Origin: Thermococcus sp. 21S7
GTDB lineage: Archaea > Methanobacteriota_B > Thermococci > Thermococcales > Thermococcaceae
Length of the DNA: 64,000 nucleotides
Direction: 5' to 3'
NCBI RefSeq assembly: GCF_012027615.1
Contig: NZ_SNUT01000002.1
Location: forward strand, 310,001 to 374,000
The notes beneath the pieces were generated by a model. It ran no database searches and was not told the DNA's origin. It saw only the letters and a program-made list of their open reading frames with translations. Position numbers and translations under genes: made by a program. Shown here piece by piece: positions 1 through 8,874 of the stretch (the stretch's first letter is position 1; each line of letters starts with the position of its first letter).

Positions 1-577
1 GCTGCTTCCTCCTCACGAACTCCTTCCAGAGCTCATCCATCGTAACAACGGGCAGGCCGTGCTCCTCGGCGAATGCCAGAGTGAACTCTCTGTCGTGGGA
101 GTCGCCTTCATCGTTCAGTATCTCGATAATGAGGGCGTAGCGCCTGAAGCCCAGCATCTCCATAAGCTCCAGCGAGCCTTCGGTGTGGCCCTTTCTCCTG
201 CTAAAACCAACACCACCTAGCACCTGGAGGTGCCCGGGATAGCGGAAGGCCTCGATGCCCAGCCCCTCGGCGAGCTTTTTAGCTGTTAAAGCCCTCTCCT
301 CTGCCGTTATGCCCGTGAACGTCTCCCCATAATCGACCGGAATCAGGAAGTTGGTCTCACCCTCCTTGCTCGGGAGAGGGAAGAACCCCCTTTCCAGGGC
401 CCGGTCCATGTCCATCGTGAGGCATAGCAGCCCCTTGGCCGAGAGCATGAAGCTGACGACCTCAGACGAGGCAATCTCCGCCGGAAAGACGAGGTCTGCC
501 TCGAACTCCCTCTCATCATCTATCAGGACGATGGGCTTCCCATCGAGCACAGCTTTCCTAATCTCCCCCCAGTTCAT
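1..577 (-). CDS. ribB: 3,4-dihydroxy-2-butanone 4-phosphate synthase (3' end cut by window edge)
   Basis: Makes the four-carbon precursor of riboflavin from ribulose 5-phosphate. The visible 192 residues carry the acidic substrate loop IDDEREFEAD (residues 19-28), a TGITAEERALT segment and a GHTEGSLELM motif, which are hallmarks of RibB. The ATG at 575-577 overlaps the TGA of the riboflavin synthase gene by four bases, implying translational coupling. The frame is still open at base 1, so whether a GTP cyclohydrolase II domain follows cannot be seen. Stand-alone RibB is a little over 200 residues, so little need be missing. Third gene of the rib operon in this window. Confidence 0.93.
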   Translation of the reverse strand, partial: MNWGEIRKAVLDGKPIVLIDDEREFEADLVFPAEIASSEVVSFMLSAKGLLCLTMDMDRALERGFFPLPSKEGETNFLIPVDYGETFTGITAEERALTAKKLAEGLGIEAFRYPGHLQVLGGVGFSRRKGHTEGSLELMEMLGFRRYALIIEILNDEGDSHDREFTLAFAEEHGLPVVTMDELWKEFVRRKQ

Positions 578-1131
578 ATCCCCGCCTCCATGATGCGCTT
601 TACGTATCTGGCCAGAACGTCAATCTCGTAGTTCACCCTCTCCCCCGGACGGAGAATGCCGAGGTTGGTGTTTTTGAGTGTGTACGGAATTACCTGAACC
701 CAAAAGCGGCTGGCTTCTACCCTCGCAACGGTGAGGGAAACTCCGTTTAGGGCTATGGAGCCCTTCTCAGCTATTCCCCACCTCTCGGCAGGCATGTCAA
801 AGACCATCCACGTCGTGTTCCCGCTCCTCCGCGAGGCTATAAAGCGAACCGTCCCGTCAACGTGGCCTGTAACTATGTGGCCGTCCAGACGGTTGCCGAG
901 CTTCAAAGCCCTTTCGAGATTCACCAGTCTGGCCTCGCGCAGGTTGGTTCTCCTCAGCGTCTCCTCGCCGACGTCGAAAACGGCGGTTTTTCCATCGAAT
1001 TCAACGACCGTTAGACAGGCCCCGTTCACCGCGACGCTGTCGCCCGGTTTGACATCAAAAGGGAGCTCGACGTACAGCTTTCCTGCTGAGTAGTGGGCCC
1101 TTCCGGTCCCCTCAACGATTCCACTGAACAT
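574..1131 (-). CDS. ribE: riboflavin synthase, bacterial (lumazine-binding) type
   Basis: Converts two 6,7-dimethyl-8-ribityllumazine molecules into riboflavin. The 185 residues are two tandem lumazine-binding barrels: the first opens with MFSGIVEGTG and contains NGACLTV, the second contains HIVTGHVDGTV and NGVSLTV. I start at the ATG at 1131 (MFSGIV) because all family members begin this way; a start three codons upstream is possible. The gene overlaps the end of ribD by 20 bases and the start of ribB by four. This is the bacterial type of enzyme and not the unrelated archaeal RibC of methanogens, so the rib genes were probably acquired from bacteria by an ancestor of the lineage. Confidence 0.95.
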   Translation of the reverse strand: MFSGIVEGTGRAHYSAGKLYVELPFDVKPGDSVAVNGACLTVVEFDGKTAVFDVGEETLRRTNLREARLVNLERALKLGNRLDGHIVTGHVDGTVRFIASRRSGNTTWMVFDMPAERWGIAEKGSIALNGVSLTVARVEASRFWVQVIPYTLKNTNLGILRPGERVNYEIDVLARYVKRIMEAGI

Positions 1132-2194
1132 CTCTACCACCGGGGTAAGCTGTTACGAGGAAGCTCTCACCAATCCTCTCAATTGATTCAACCCTCAGGG
1201 GAGGTGCCTTGTTGGCGTCCTCGACTTTCAGGCATTCAAAGGGCTTTATTCCCCTCCCAAAGAGCTTGGGGCCGTAGAAGAGGTAGAACTTGTCCGCAAA
1301 AGCTAGGAATTCACAGGCAATCCTCCCGCCCTCGATGAGGACACTGTCAATTCCGAGCTCCCCAAGCTTCCGGAGTATCCTCCCGGGCTCGATTATCGGG
1401 TAGGCCTCACCTACGCCCTCGAAGAGCCCCGGTCTTTCGGTGAAGAAGATGGCCCTTCCATCATTGAACAGGTTGAACCTCCTTCCCCTCCGTACTTCCT
1501 CCGCCACCCTGCCCGAGCGGTCGAGGACTACCTTAACCCTCTCCGGACAGTTATCGAGCCGGCAGTTGAGCCTCGGATTGTCCCTGAGAACAGTTCCAGA
1601 GCCAACCATAATTGCCATGTGCATCTTTCTAAGCTCCTGAACCCTTGCCCTCGCCGCCTCGCCGGTTATCCACTGGGAGGAACCGGTTTCGGTCGCGATG
1701 AAGCCGTCAAGGGTCAGGGCAAGCTTGATGGAAACGAATGGCATTCCGGTGGTCACGTACTTGATGAAAACCTCGTTGAGCTTTCTCGCCTCCTCCTCAA
1801 GAACGCCGACCTCAACCTCTATTCCTGCACTCCTCAGCTTCTCAATCCCTCTCCCGGAGACGACCGGGTTTGGGTCTACCATCGCGACGACGACGCGCTC
1901 AAGGCCCTCCTTGATAATCCTGTCCGCGCAGGGCGGCTGTTTGCCCCAGTGGGAGCACGGTTCGAGAGTCACGTACATGGTCGCCCCCTTAACGTCGTGT
2001 CCCTTTCTCCTGGCGTCCTCGATAGCGTTTACCTCCGCGTGCTTTCCTCCGAACCGTTGATGCCAGCCGACGCCGATTACCTCACCATCTTTGACCACGA
2101 CCGCCCCAACCATTGGATTAGGGTTCACCAACCCGGCGCCGCGCCTCGCCAGCCCGAGGGCGATTCTCATAAAGCGCACGTCTTCCTCCCTCAT
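1112..2194 (-). CDS. ribD: bifunctional riboflavin deaminase/reductase
   Basis: Catalyses deamination and then side-chain reduction of the pyrimidine intermediate of riboflavin synthesis. The N-terminal half (about 1-145) is a cytidine-deaminase fold with the zinc motif HAE near residue 53 and PCSHWGKQPPC; the C-terminal half (about 150-360) is the NADPH-dependent reductase. Length (360) is normal. It heads the operon. Start choice is open: the ATG at 2194 fits the usual N-terminus (DVRFMRIAL) but has no ribosome binding site and would be nearly leaderless, whereas a GTG at 2179 lies five bases behind a perfect GGAGG. The predicted TATA element (2214-2224) puts transcription start near 2194-2200. 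Confidence 0.95.
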   Translation of the reverse strand: MREEDVRFMRIALGLARRGAGLVNPNPMVGAVVVKDGEVIGVGWHQRFGGKHAEVNAIEDARRKGHDVKGATMYVTLEPCSHWGKQPPCADRIIKEGLERVVVAMVDPNPVVSGRGIEKLRSAGIEVEVGVLEEEARKLNEVFIKYVTTGMPFVSIKLALTLDGFIATETGSSQWITGEAARARVQELRKMHMAIMVGSGTVLRDNPRLNCRLDNCPERVKVVLDRSGRVAEEVRRGRRFNLFNDGRAIFFTERPGLFEGVGEAYPIIEPGRILRKLGELGIDSVLIEGGRIACEFLAFADKFYLFYGPKLFGRGIKPFECLKVEDANKAPPLRVESIERIGESFLVTAYPGGRDVQWNR

Positions 2195-2203
2195 GTTGGA
2201 AAC

Positions 2204-2234
2204 TTTGTTCCAGGTTTTTTAAGATTTTGTTCCA
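2204..2234. promoter_or_regulatory. direct repeats flanking the ribD TATA box
   Basis: TTTGTTCCA occurs at 2204-2212 and again at 2226-2234, exactly 22 bases apart (about two helical turns), on either side of the AT-rich element CTTAAAAAA that is the likely ribD TATA box on the minus strand. The inner copy also forms an imperfect palindrome (TGGAA at 2197-2201, TTCCA at 2208-2212) overlapping the probable transcription start. The arrangement is what a repressor site looks like. Which factor binds is unknown. Confidence 0.45.
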
Positions 2235-2292
2235 TAATTGAGACAACACAACCTTTTTATTCTTCAACCTCAACGTTTAGACGGTGGTCTTC

Positions 2293-4140
2293 ATGGATGA
2301 CCCGTACATCTGGATGGAGAACCTGCAGGACGAGCGTGTTCTTGAGATGGTCGAAAGGGAGAACGAGCGCTTTAGGGAGTTCATTGGAGAGCTGAGCGAC
2401 GAACTGTTTCCGGAGGTCTGGGAGTACTACTCGATGCCAACCCTCTACGGCGCGAAGCTCACCGAAAAGGGCGTAATAGCGATGTTCAAGGAGAAAGACA
2501 GACAGATAATCAGATGGCTCGGTGGGGATGTCATAGTTGATTCCAAAGCCCTTGAGGAGGAGCTTGGCGACGAGGTTCTGCTCCAGGGCTTCACCGCCGA
2601 CGGGAAGGGAAGGTTCCTCGCCTACGGCTTCTCGATAGGCGGCGCCGACGAGGGGATAACCCGAATCATAGACCTCAAAACCGGAAAGCTCATCGACGAG
2701 ATGAAGCCCTCGGTCTGGAACGTGACCTTCCTTGGGGACGGCTACTACTTCTCCCGCTTCTACCGGCACGGTGAAACGCCCGACGGGGTTAAGGCTCCAG
2801 CGGTGAGGCTCTTCTGGAAGGACGGCAGTGGGGAGAGGATGGTCTTCGGCGAGGGGCTCGGCTCCGGCTACTTCATCTCGCTGAGGAAGAGCGCCGACGG
2901 GGAAACGGCGATGGTGACCGTCACCTTCGGCTGGAACAGCGCGGAAATCCACGTTGGGCCAATAGCTGAGCCGGAGAGGTGGGAGAAGGCCTATTCGGCA
3001 GAAGTGCCAGCCGAGCCGATCGATGTAATCGACGGAAAGCTCTACGTCCTCACGAGGGAAGGGAGGGGCCTCGGAAAGGTCGTGGCAGTTAAAGACGGCG
3101 AAGTTACCGAGGTTATCCCAGAAGGCGAATTCCCGCTGGAGTGGGCGGTCATCGTGGACGGAAAAATACTCGCCGGCAGGCTTGTCCACGCGAGCTACCA
3201 CCTTGAGGTCTACTCCCTGGACGGTGAAAAGCTTGACGAGATGGCCTTCGACCTTCCGGGAAGTGCCCATCCCCTCGACACCGACGGGAAGAAGGCTTTA
3301 CTCCGCTACGAGAGCTTCACGGTTCCGTACAGGCTCTACGAGTTCGATGGAGAGCTTAATCTCATAGAGGGGCAAGAAGTTGAAGGGAACTTCAAGGTCG
3401 AGGAGGACTTCGCGGTCTCGAAGGACGGGACGAGGGTTCACTACTTCCTTGTGAAGGGCGAGAGGAACGAGAAGAAGGCGTGGGTCTTCGGCTACGGCGG
3501 CTTCAACATAGCCCTAACCCCGAGGTTCTTCCCGCAGGCGATACCTTTCATAAAGCGCGGCGGAACCTTCGCGATGGCCAACCTCCGCGGCGGTTCCGAG
3601 TACGGCGAGGAGTGGCACCGCGCCGGAATGAGGGAGAACAAGCAGAACGTCTTCGACGATTTCATAGCGGTTCTCGGCAAGCTGAAGGCAGAAGGCTATA
3701 GAGTTGCCGCGTGGGGCAGGAGTAACGGAGGCCTTTTGGTCTCGACAACGCTCACCCAGAGGCAGGACGTGATGGATGCAGCGCTGATAGGTTATCCCGT
3801 CATAGATATGATGCGCTTCCACAAGCTATACATCGGCAGCGTGTGGGTTCCCGAATACGGAAACCCCGACGACCCGAAGGACAGGGAGTTTCTCCTAAGA
3901 TACAGCCCGTACCACAACGTGAAGCCGGCAAAATATCCGTCGACGCTCATCTATACCGGCCTCCACGACGACCGCGTACATCCTGCACACGCCCTTAAGT
4001 TCTTCAAACTGCTGAAGGAAGTAGGTGCCCCCGTCTACCTCCGCGTCGAGACCAAGAGCGGCCACATGGGGGCCTCACCAGAAACGAGGGCTAGGGAACT
4101 GACAGACCTGCTCGCGTTCGTGGTGAAAACGCTTTCCTGA
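2293..4140 (+). CDS. prolyl oligopeptidase (S9A)
   Basis: Cytoplasmic serine peptidase that cuts short peptides after proline. The 615 residues match the P. furiosus enzyme almost throughout: a beta-propeller (about 60-360) and an alpha/beta-hydrolase domain at the two ends. The catalytic triad is visible as Ser477 in GRSNGG, Asp560 in HDDR and His591 in SGHMGAS. I start at ATG 2293 (MDDPYIWMEN), four bases behind GGTGGT, and not at the upstream GTG (2284), because the family begins with this MxDPYIWMEN peptide. A TATA-like CCTTTTTATTC lies near 2252-2260. It is transcribed divergently from ribD and shares a 98-base intergenic region with it. Confidence 0.96.
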   Translation: MDDPYIWMENLQDERVLEMVERENERFREFIGELSDELFPEVWEYYSMPTLYGAKLTEKGVIAMFKEKDRQIIRWLGGDVIVDSKALEEELGDEVLLQGFTADGKGRFLAYGFSIGGADEGITRIIDLKTGKLIDEMKPSVWNVTFLGDGYYFSRFYRHGETPDGVKAPAVRLFWKDGSGERMVFGEGLGSGYFISLRKSADGETAMVTVTFGWNSAEIHVGPIAEPERWEKAYSAEVPAEPIDVIDGKLYVLTREGRGLGKVVAVKDGEVTEVIPEGEFPLEWAVIVDGKILAGRLVHASYHLEVYSLDGEKLDEMAFDLPGSAHPLDTDGKKALLRYESFTVPYRLYEFDGELNLIEGQEVEGNFKVEEDFAVSKDGTRVHYFLVKGERNEKKAWVFGYGGFNIALTPRFFPQAIPFIKRGGTFAMANLRGGSEYGEEWHRAGMRENKQNVFDDFIAVLGKLKAEGYRVAAWGRSNGGLLVSTTLTQRQDVMDAALIGYPVIDMMRFHKLYIGSVWVPEYGNPDDPKDREFLLRYSPYHNVKPAKYPSTLIYTGLHDDRVHPAHALKFFKLLKEVGAPVYLRVETKSGHMGASPETRARELTDLLAFVVKTLS

Positions 4141-4261
4141 CTTCTTCACTTCTCCATTTTTCAGTCCAACGTTTTCAGGATGGCGGCTATTTTTGGACAT
4201 TTTTTTGTTGAATTCGAAACCATTATAAGCCCCCTATTGACTTAAACCTGGGTAAGGAGCC

Positions 4262-5281
4262 ATGCCGAGCTACATCGTTGTTGGCGGTCAATGGGGAGAC
4301 GAGGGCAAGGGCTCTGTTATCGCCTACCTTGCCCTGAAGGACGAACCTGAAATCATAGCTCGCGGCGGCGTTGGAACGAACGCGGGCCACAGCGTTTTTA
4401 TCGAAGGCAAGAAGTACGCGGTGAGACAGCTGCCGACGGCGTTCATCCAGACGAAGGCCCGGCTTCTCGTGGGTGCGGGCGTTCTGGTTGACCCGGGGGT
4501 GTTCTTCCACGAGCTCCAGCACCTCAGGGACTTCAACGTCGCCGAGAGAGTTGGCATAGACTACCGCTGTTCCATAATCGAGGACGAGCACAAGAAGCTC
4601 GACAGGAGCAACAGCCACCTCCACGACAAGATAGGGACCACAGGAAGCGGCTGCGGGCCAGCTAATGCTGACAGGGTCATGAGGAGGGCGAGACTTGCAA
4701 GGGACGTTCCCGAGCTTGAGCCATACCTGACGGATGTGGCTCAGGAGGTCAACGATGCCCTGGATGACGGAAAGCTCGTACTCGTCGAGGGGACGCAGGG
4801 CTTTGGGCTGAGCCTCTACTACGGAACCTACCCCTACGTCACCTCGAAGGACACGACCGCTTCGGCCATAGCGAGCGACGTGGGAATAGGCCCGACGAGG
4901 GTTGACGACGTCATAGTCGTGTTCAAGAGCTTCCCGACGAGGGTTGGGGAAGGGCCGTTCCCGACCGAGATGAGCCAGGAGGAGGCGGAAAAGCTTGGCC
5001 TCGTCGAGTACGGAACCGTCACGGGAAGGCGGAGGAGGGTCGGCCGGTTCGACTTCGAGTTCGCCCGCTACTCCGCGAGGCTCAACGGCGCGACGATGAT
5101 AGCCCTTACGATGCTCGACAAGTATGATAAGGATGCCTTCGGCGTCACCGACTACGACAAACTACCGAGGAAGGCCAGGGAGTTCGTGGAAGAAATAGAA
5201 GAGCGCGTCGGCGTCTCGGTCGGGCTCATAAAGACCGGGCCCGAGCTGGAGCACATAATAGACAGAAGGGAAAACATCTAG
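4262..5281 (+). CDS. purA: adenylosuccinate synthetase (short archaeal form)
   Basis: Joins IMP and aspartate using GTP in the first committed step to AMP. The P-loop motif GDEGKG is at residues 12-17, preceded by VVGGQW. At 339 residues it is the short form typical of Thermococcales (bacterial enzymes have about 430) and lacks several surface loops. A TATA element (CATTATAAGCC near 4222-4232) and GGTAAGGAG just before the ATG support the start. It stands alone: the upstream gene ends 121 bases away and the downstream gene is convergent, their two stop codons overlapping by two bases at 5279-5280. Confidence 0.96.
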   Translation: MPSYIVVGGQWGDEGKGSVIAYLALKDEPEIIARGGVGTNAGHSVFIEGKKYAVRQLPTAFIQTKARLLVGAGVLVDPGVFFHELQHLRDFNVAERVGIDYRCSIIEDEHKKLDRSNSHLHDKIGTTGSGCGPANADRVMRRARLARDVPELEPYLTDVAQEVNDALDDGKLVLVEGTQGFGLSLYYGTYPYVTSKDTTASAIASDVGIGPTRVDDVIVVFKSFPTRVGEGPFPTEMSQEEAEKLGLVEYGTVTGRRRRVGRFDFEFARYSARLNGATMIALTMLDKYDKDAFGVTDYDKLPRKAREFVEEIEERVGVSVGLIKTGPELEHIIDRRENI

Positions 5282-6072
5282 CCCTCTAGGAACTCCAAAA
5301 TCATGCCCCTGACCCTTTCTTTCTTCAGTTTTGCTATCTCTTCAAAGGAGAGCGTCTCTTCAAGCCATCTGATGAACCTGTAGCCGAGATAGTAGCCGGT
5401 AAACTTCATTCCAAAGAGCTCGTACCACGAGCCAAAGAACGGGTTCAGGGGTTCGTTTTCCCGGATCCTTCTTGAGAACTCCTCCTTAATGCGCCGCTCG
5501 TTTCTCGTGCACCATTCGAACCATCCATCGTATTCGAGGTGCCACGGTCTCCCGGTTACAATGTCCTCCACCCTCTGGGCGAATCCCTCAGTATAGAGCC
5601 ACATCATTCCCTCATCTTCGAACTTCTCTATGTCCTCCCCCCTCAGAACCCAGTGGACCAGGTGTCCAAACTCATGGGCGACCAGTCCTTCGAGCCTGTC
5701 GTACCAGTTGAGCTCCGCTATGGCTTCGAGGCCGAAGAGGATTGAAGGCCTCCCCATGAACTCCGTTACCCATCCTGCCCCGTTCTCAAGGCCGACGTAG
5801 ATTACCACGTTGTAGCCCTCGACTTTAAAAAGCCTCTTAATCCTCTGTTCCACCCCGGGGAGGACTTCCAATAAAGCCCCATGGGCCAGATTGAGCTCTT
5901 CAGTTGTTCTCTTGGTGAGGAGCTTTAGGTACTCCCTCCAATCCGTCTCGTACCTTTCGTAGTCCCACTTGATTTTCTCGAAGAGCTCAGGGTACTCCTG
6001 AATATACCTCAACCAGCTTTCTTTGCTACCGTTCCAGTGCCTGAGGAAAGTCGAAAACGTGTCGATGAACAT
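5278..6072 (-). CDS. putative gluzincin-type zinc metallopeptidase
   Basis: I do not recognise a named family. The 264-residue protein has HEFGH at 133-137 (HExxH) and, 25 residues on, Glu162 in LYTEGFAQ, the spacing and context of gluzincin peptidases with an 'EG(L/F)A' third ligand. No signal peptide or membrane segment is visible, so it should be cytoplasmic. It is rich in Trp and Tyr. The gene ends by overlapping the stop codon of convergent purA and starts 12 bases after the end of the hydrolase gene at 6085, so the two are not overlapping but probably co-transcribed. Peptidase activity is inferred from the metal motif only. Confidence 0.7.
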   Translation of the reverse strand: MFIDTFSTFLRHWNGSKESWLRYIQEYPELFEKIKWDYERYETDWREYLKLLTKRTTEELNLAHGALLEVLPGVEQRIKRLFKVEGYNVVIYVGLENGAGWVTEFMGRPSILFGLEAIAELNWYDRLEGLVAHEFGHLVHWVLRGEDIEKFEDEGMMWLYTEGFAQRVEDIVTGRPWHLEYDGWFEWCTRNERRIKEEFSRRIRENEPLNPFFGSWYELFGMKFTGYYLGYRFIRWLEETLSFEEIAKLKKERVRGMILEFLEG

Positions 6073-6084
6073 TGAAAAACCTCC

Positions 6085-6864
6085 CTACCCCCTTGCATGC
6101 TCCACCATCCACTCGACAATCGTCCCATAAAACTCGTCCGCCCACTCCGGGTCCTCGAATATCTCGTGGTAGGCTCCTTCGAATTCCCTAATTGCCTTGT
6201 CCCCCACTGTGAGCTCTTCTAGAAGTCTCCTCGAACCCTCGGGTGGTGTTATCACGTCCGCCGTGCCGACGATTAGCAGCACGGGAACTTTTATCCTTCC
6301 CGCCTCCTCATGGGCTAGCTCCATGTTCTCGAAGATGCTCCTCCCGAGTTTTGCGGAAATCCTGTCGTGAACGAGGGGGTCTTCAACGTAGCGCTTCACT
6401 GCCTCGGTGTTCCTGGAAAGCAGCTCCGGCTTCAGCCCGTTGGAGAGGACTATCCCAGGGGCAATTTTCCCGAGGAACTTCGCAAGGGCCACCATAAACC
6501 CGGACGTTTCTGGGCTCTTGGCGAGCGCCGGCGAGGACGCCGCCACGCCCCGTATCCTCTCGGGTCTCGTCTCGGCGTAGCGTATAACCGTCAGACCGCC
6601 GAGACTGTGGCCAAAGAGGAATGGCTTTTCGCTGATCTCATCTATAATGCCGTCGATTATCTCCATAGCTTCTTCAACGCTTGTATGTCCCCTCTTGCCT
6701 GGGCTCTTCCCGTGGCCGGGCCAGTCGAAGGTGTAGACGGCAAAACCCGCATCGTTGAGTTCATTAATCAGCCTCCCGTACCTTCCGCTGTGCTCGCCCA
6801 GGCCGTGGACGAGAACGACCCAGCCGAGTCTGGGTTCGCCGAAGCTGGCTTTGTGGACTTCCAT
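6085..6864 (-). CDS. alpha/beta hydrolase, lysophospholipase/monoacylglycerol lipase type
   Basis: Serine hydrolase of the monoacylglycerol-lipase branch, likely acting on carboxyl esters of small lipids; the substrate is inferred. The nucleophile elbow GHSLGG places Ser87; the acid is the Asp of VGTADVITPP and the base the His of GAYHEIF. The oxyanion segment VLVHGLGEHSGRY near residues 17-30 is typical of the group. I start at ATG 6864 (MEVHKASF), five bases behind GGTGG; a GTG three codons earlier is the alternative. The 259-residue length is normal. No signal peptide is visible. Confidence 0.85.
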   Translation of the reverse strand: MEVHKASFGEPRLGWVVLVHGLGEHSGRYGRLINELNDAGFAVYTFDWPGHGKSPGKRGHTSVEEAMEIIDGIIDEISEKPFLFGHSLGGLTVIRYAETRPERIRGVAASSPALAKSPETSGFMVALAKFLGKIAPGIVLSNGLKPELLSRNTEAVKRYVEDPLVHDRISAKLGRSIFENMELAHEEAGRIKVPVLLIVGTADVITPPEGSRRLLEELTVGDKAIREFEGAYHEIFEDPEWADEFYGTIVEWMVEHARG

Positions 6865-6930
6865 AACACCCACCGCCCTAGAAAATGGATGAGAAGAGGA
6901 TTTAACGTTTTCCCCGGATGAAAGAAAGGT

Positions 6931-7587
6931 TCACGGAGAGAAGGGGCTCTCCTTGAGCCTCTCATTAACGAAGCGCACTGCCCTCTCGATGTCCGAACCG
7001 ATGGTCTCGGGTTCGGGCTTCATCTGGATGTAGAACACGTTGGTCTTCGGCGTCAGGGAGACGTGTTTAACGTTGTGGGGGTTTGAGAAGCTCTCGATGA
7101 GTGCCTTCAGGTTTTCCACGTCACGCCTCTTCTCGTAGAGTGCCTCGTACTGCCTGCCGGCTATCTCAACGACCTCCTTTTTGAGCAGTTCCTCGTTCTC
7201 TATCCTTGGCCTCATGCGGTAGTAGCCTTTCTGTATCAGGTGTGCCTCGCGCTTTATCTCCGAGAACGGCCGGACGACAACGTAGAGCTTGTCGTGTCTG
7301 CTCGTGATGAGCGCTATCGGGAAGTAGAGGATGCTCTGCCTGGGCAGGAGCGTGAGGGTGTACTCGAACTTCCTGATGTTCTCCCTGTTCACCTTGTAGT
7401 AGGCGCGAAAGCCGATGTAGCCGCCGAGCCAGACGTATTCCTTATCCTCCGGCCTGACAACGTCCTCTATCGCTCTGAGGTAGTGCTGCATGAGCTGAAG
7501 GTTGAGCTTTCGACCCTTAAAGAACTGGAGCGACGAAACGGCCGCGAGAACCATCACCGCAAGGATAAAGCCGGACGTTACCTCCAT
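6931..7587 (-). CDS. membrane-anchored protein of unknown function, ArsA-cluster
   Basis: Not recognised. The 218 residues begin with one membrane segment (about residues 5-22, GFILAVMVLAAVSSLQFF), followed by a soluble, charged domain with no cysteine or evident catalytic motif. It is the last gene of a minus-strand group (9141 to 6931) with a DUF59 protein two bases upstream, an ArsA/Get3-like ATPase and another unknown protein. That linkage suggests a role at the membrane with the ATPase, perhaps in targeting or inserting membrane proteins; this is inference from gene order only. Confidence 0.75.
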   Translation of the reverse strand: MEVTSGFILAVMVLAAVSSLQFFKGRKLNLQLMQHYLRAIEDVVRPEDKEYVWLGGYIGFRAYYKVNRENIRKFEYTLTLLPRQSILYFPIALITSRHDKLYVVVRPFSEIKREAHLIQKGYYRMRPRIENEELLKKEVVEIAGRQYEALYEKRRDVENLKALIESFSNPHNVKHVSLTPKTNVFYIQMKPEPETIGSDIERAVRFVNERLKESPFSP

Positions 7588-7589
7588 GA

Positions 7590-7883
7590 TTAGACCTCCT
7601 CAATCGGGTAGTACCGCTGCAACGTCGTGTCATCAACTATCTCAAAGTATCCCAGTTCACTCCCTAAAACGTTTACCATGTCCCTGATTATCCTCGCCTG
7701 TAGGGGCCAGTTAACGGCCATTGAAAATGGGGTCGCGGGGGTGCTCCTCGCGAAGGCGACGTATATCGTCGTCGTGTCTTCCTCAACGACCACCCTGGTC
7801 ACGAGGCCCTCGCTGACTATGTCCATCCCGGTGAAGGGATTTTTCACGTTTCTGAGCAGCTGGAGTACCTCCTCACTCCTCAA
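7590..7883 (-). CDS. DUF59/MIP18-family protein without the usual cysteine
   Basis: The DUF59 (MIP18/SufT-like) family helps in iron-sulphur cluster assembly. The 97 residues open with the signature NPFTGMDIVSEGLV (residues 15-28), a form of the family's DPxTGxxIVdxGLV. The short loop that normally reads TTPGCPL is STPATPFS here, so the reactive cysteine is missing and the protein has no cysteine at all. It overlaps the ATPase gene by 11 bases. Such a cysteine-less copy tied to an ArsA-like ATPase may be an adaptor and not a cluster carrier. Confidence 0.8.
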   Translation of the reverse strand: MRSEEVLQLLRNVKNPFTGMDIVSEGLVTRVVVEEDTTTIYVAFARSTPATPFSMAVNWPLQARIIRDMVNVLGSELGYFEIVDDTTLQRYYPIEEV

Positions 7884-8865
7884 GGACTAGACCTCCAAGC
7901 CTTTCGAGCCACTTCATGCCCCTCGGCTCCTCTGCGAACATGGGTACCCTGATGACCTCCACACCCTTGAACTTCCTCCCTATCTCCGAGAGAACCTTCT
8001 CCTGGGCTTCGAGCTTGACCTTCAGCTCGGGAATCTCCTCCTTCAGCGTTATGACCTTGTTGACGACTATCAGGTTGAACGGCACCTTGAACTTCTTCAG
8101 GCTCTCGCGGGCCCTCTCCGTCTCGTAGAGCGGGAGCATCTCCGGATTCATAACCGCTATGACGCTCGTCCTCTCGGGGTCGGTGATGACCTTCTCGACG
8201 AACTCAACTTCCTTCCTGTACGCCTTGAGCTCCTTCATAACCGCGTCTTCCTCTTCGTCCTTCGGCAGCGTGAACTCCTCGCCGTCAACGACGAACTTCT
8301 GCTCTCCCTGTATCTTCGCTATGGCGCGTCTCCTGTCGAGTATCTTGCGCCTTATCTCGATCAGCTTGTCGGCCCAAATGAGCGAGATTCTCGGCAAAGC
8401 CAGGACGCGGAGTGTGAGCCCCGTCGGCGGCGTGTCGAAGACTATAACGTCCCATTCGTCTCCTCTGGCCAGTATCTCCCTTACGGCCTCAAGCGTCGCG
8501 TACTCCTCTATGCCGGGCGAGAAGCTGAGCACCTCGAAGTACTTCTCCAGATTTATGACGGTCAGGTAGCGGTACATGTGTTTGAGGTTCTTCTCAAGGT
8601 GCTTGAGGTAGTCCCGGATGAGCTTCTCCATGTCCAGCTCACTGGCGTAGAGGTTATCGGCGAGCTTCTTCGGTTTGTCATTGAGCTTGACCATGAAGAC
8701 GTCGCCGAGGTTGTGCGCCGGGTCGAGTGAGACTATGAGAGTCTTGTAGCCTTTCTTCGATAGTGCCACGGCCAGGGCGGCGCTCGTGGTGGTTTTCCCA
8801 ACACCGCCTTTGCCTATAACGAACACGGTTCTGAAGCCTTTCTTCGGAAGGAGGAACTCCCTCAT
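7873..8865 (-). CDS. ArsA/Get3-family ATPase
   Basis: Deviant-Walker-A ATPase of the family containing ArsA and Get3/TRC40. Residues 18-26 read GKGGVGKTT, the switch region is SLDPAHNLGD and the A-loop DTPPTGLTLRVL, all diagnostic. There is a single ATPase domain (330 residues), as in Get3, and not the double domain of bacterial ArsA. The CxxC zinc motif of eukaryotic Get3 is absent. The arsenite permease genes in this window are far away (55.7 and 60 kb), so a role in targeting tail-anchored membrane proteins is more likely than arsenic resistance; this is inference. Confidence 0.9.
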   Translation of the reverse strand: MREFLLPKKGFRTVFVIGKGGVGKTTTSAALAVALSKKGYKTLIVSLDPAHNLGDVFMVKLNDKPKKLADNLYASELDMEKLIRDYLKHLEKNLKHMYRYLTVINLEKYFEVLSFSPGIEEYATLEAVREILARGDEWDVIVFDTPPTGLTLRVLALPRISLIWADKLIEIRRKILDRRRAIAKIQGEQKFVVDGEEFTLPKDEEEDAVMKELKAYRKEVEFVEKVITDPERTSVIAVMNPEMLPLYETERARESLKKFKVPFNLIVVNKVITLKEEIPELKVKLEAQEKVLSEIGRKFKGVEVIRVPMFAEEPRGMKWLERLGGLVLEE

Positions 8866-8874
8866 GCTCTCACC

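Noticed and set aside
7873-8865. Arsenic-pump ATPase partner for the ArsB/ACR3-type permeases
   Set aside because: The ATPase has one domain like Get3, lies about 50 kb from the permeases and is tied to unrelated genes, so an arsenic role is not supported.
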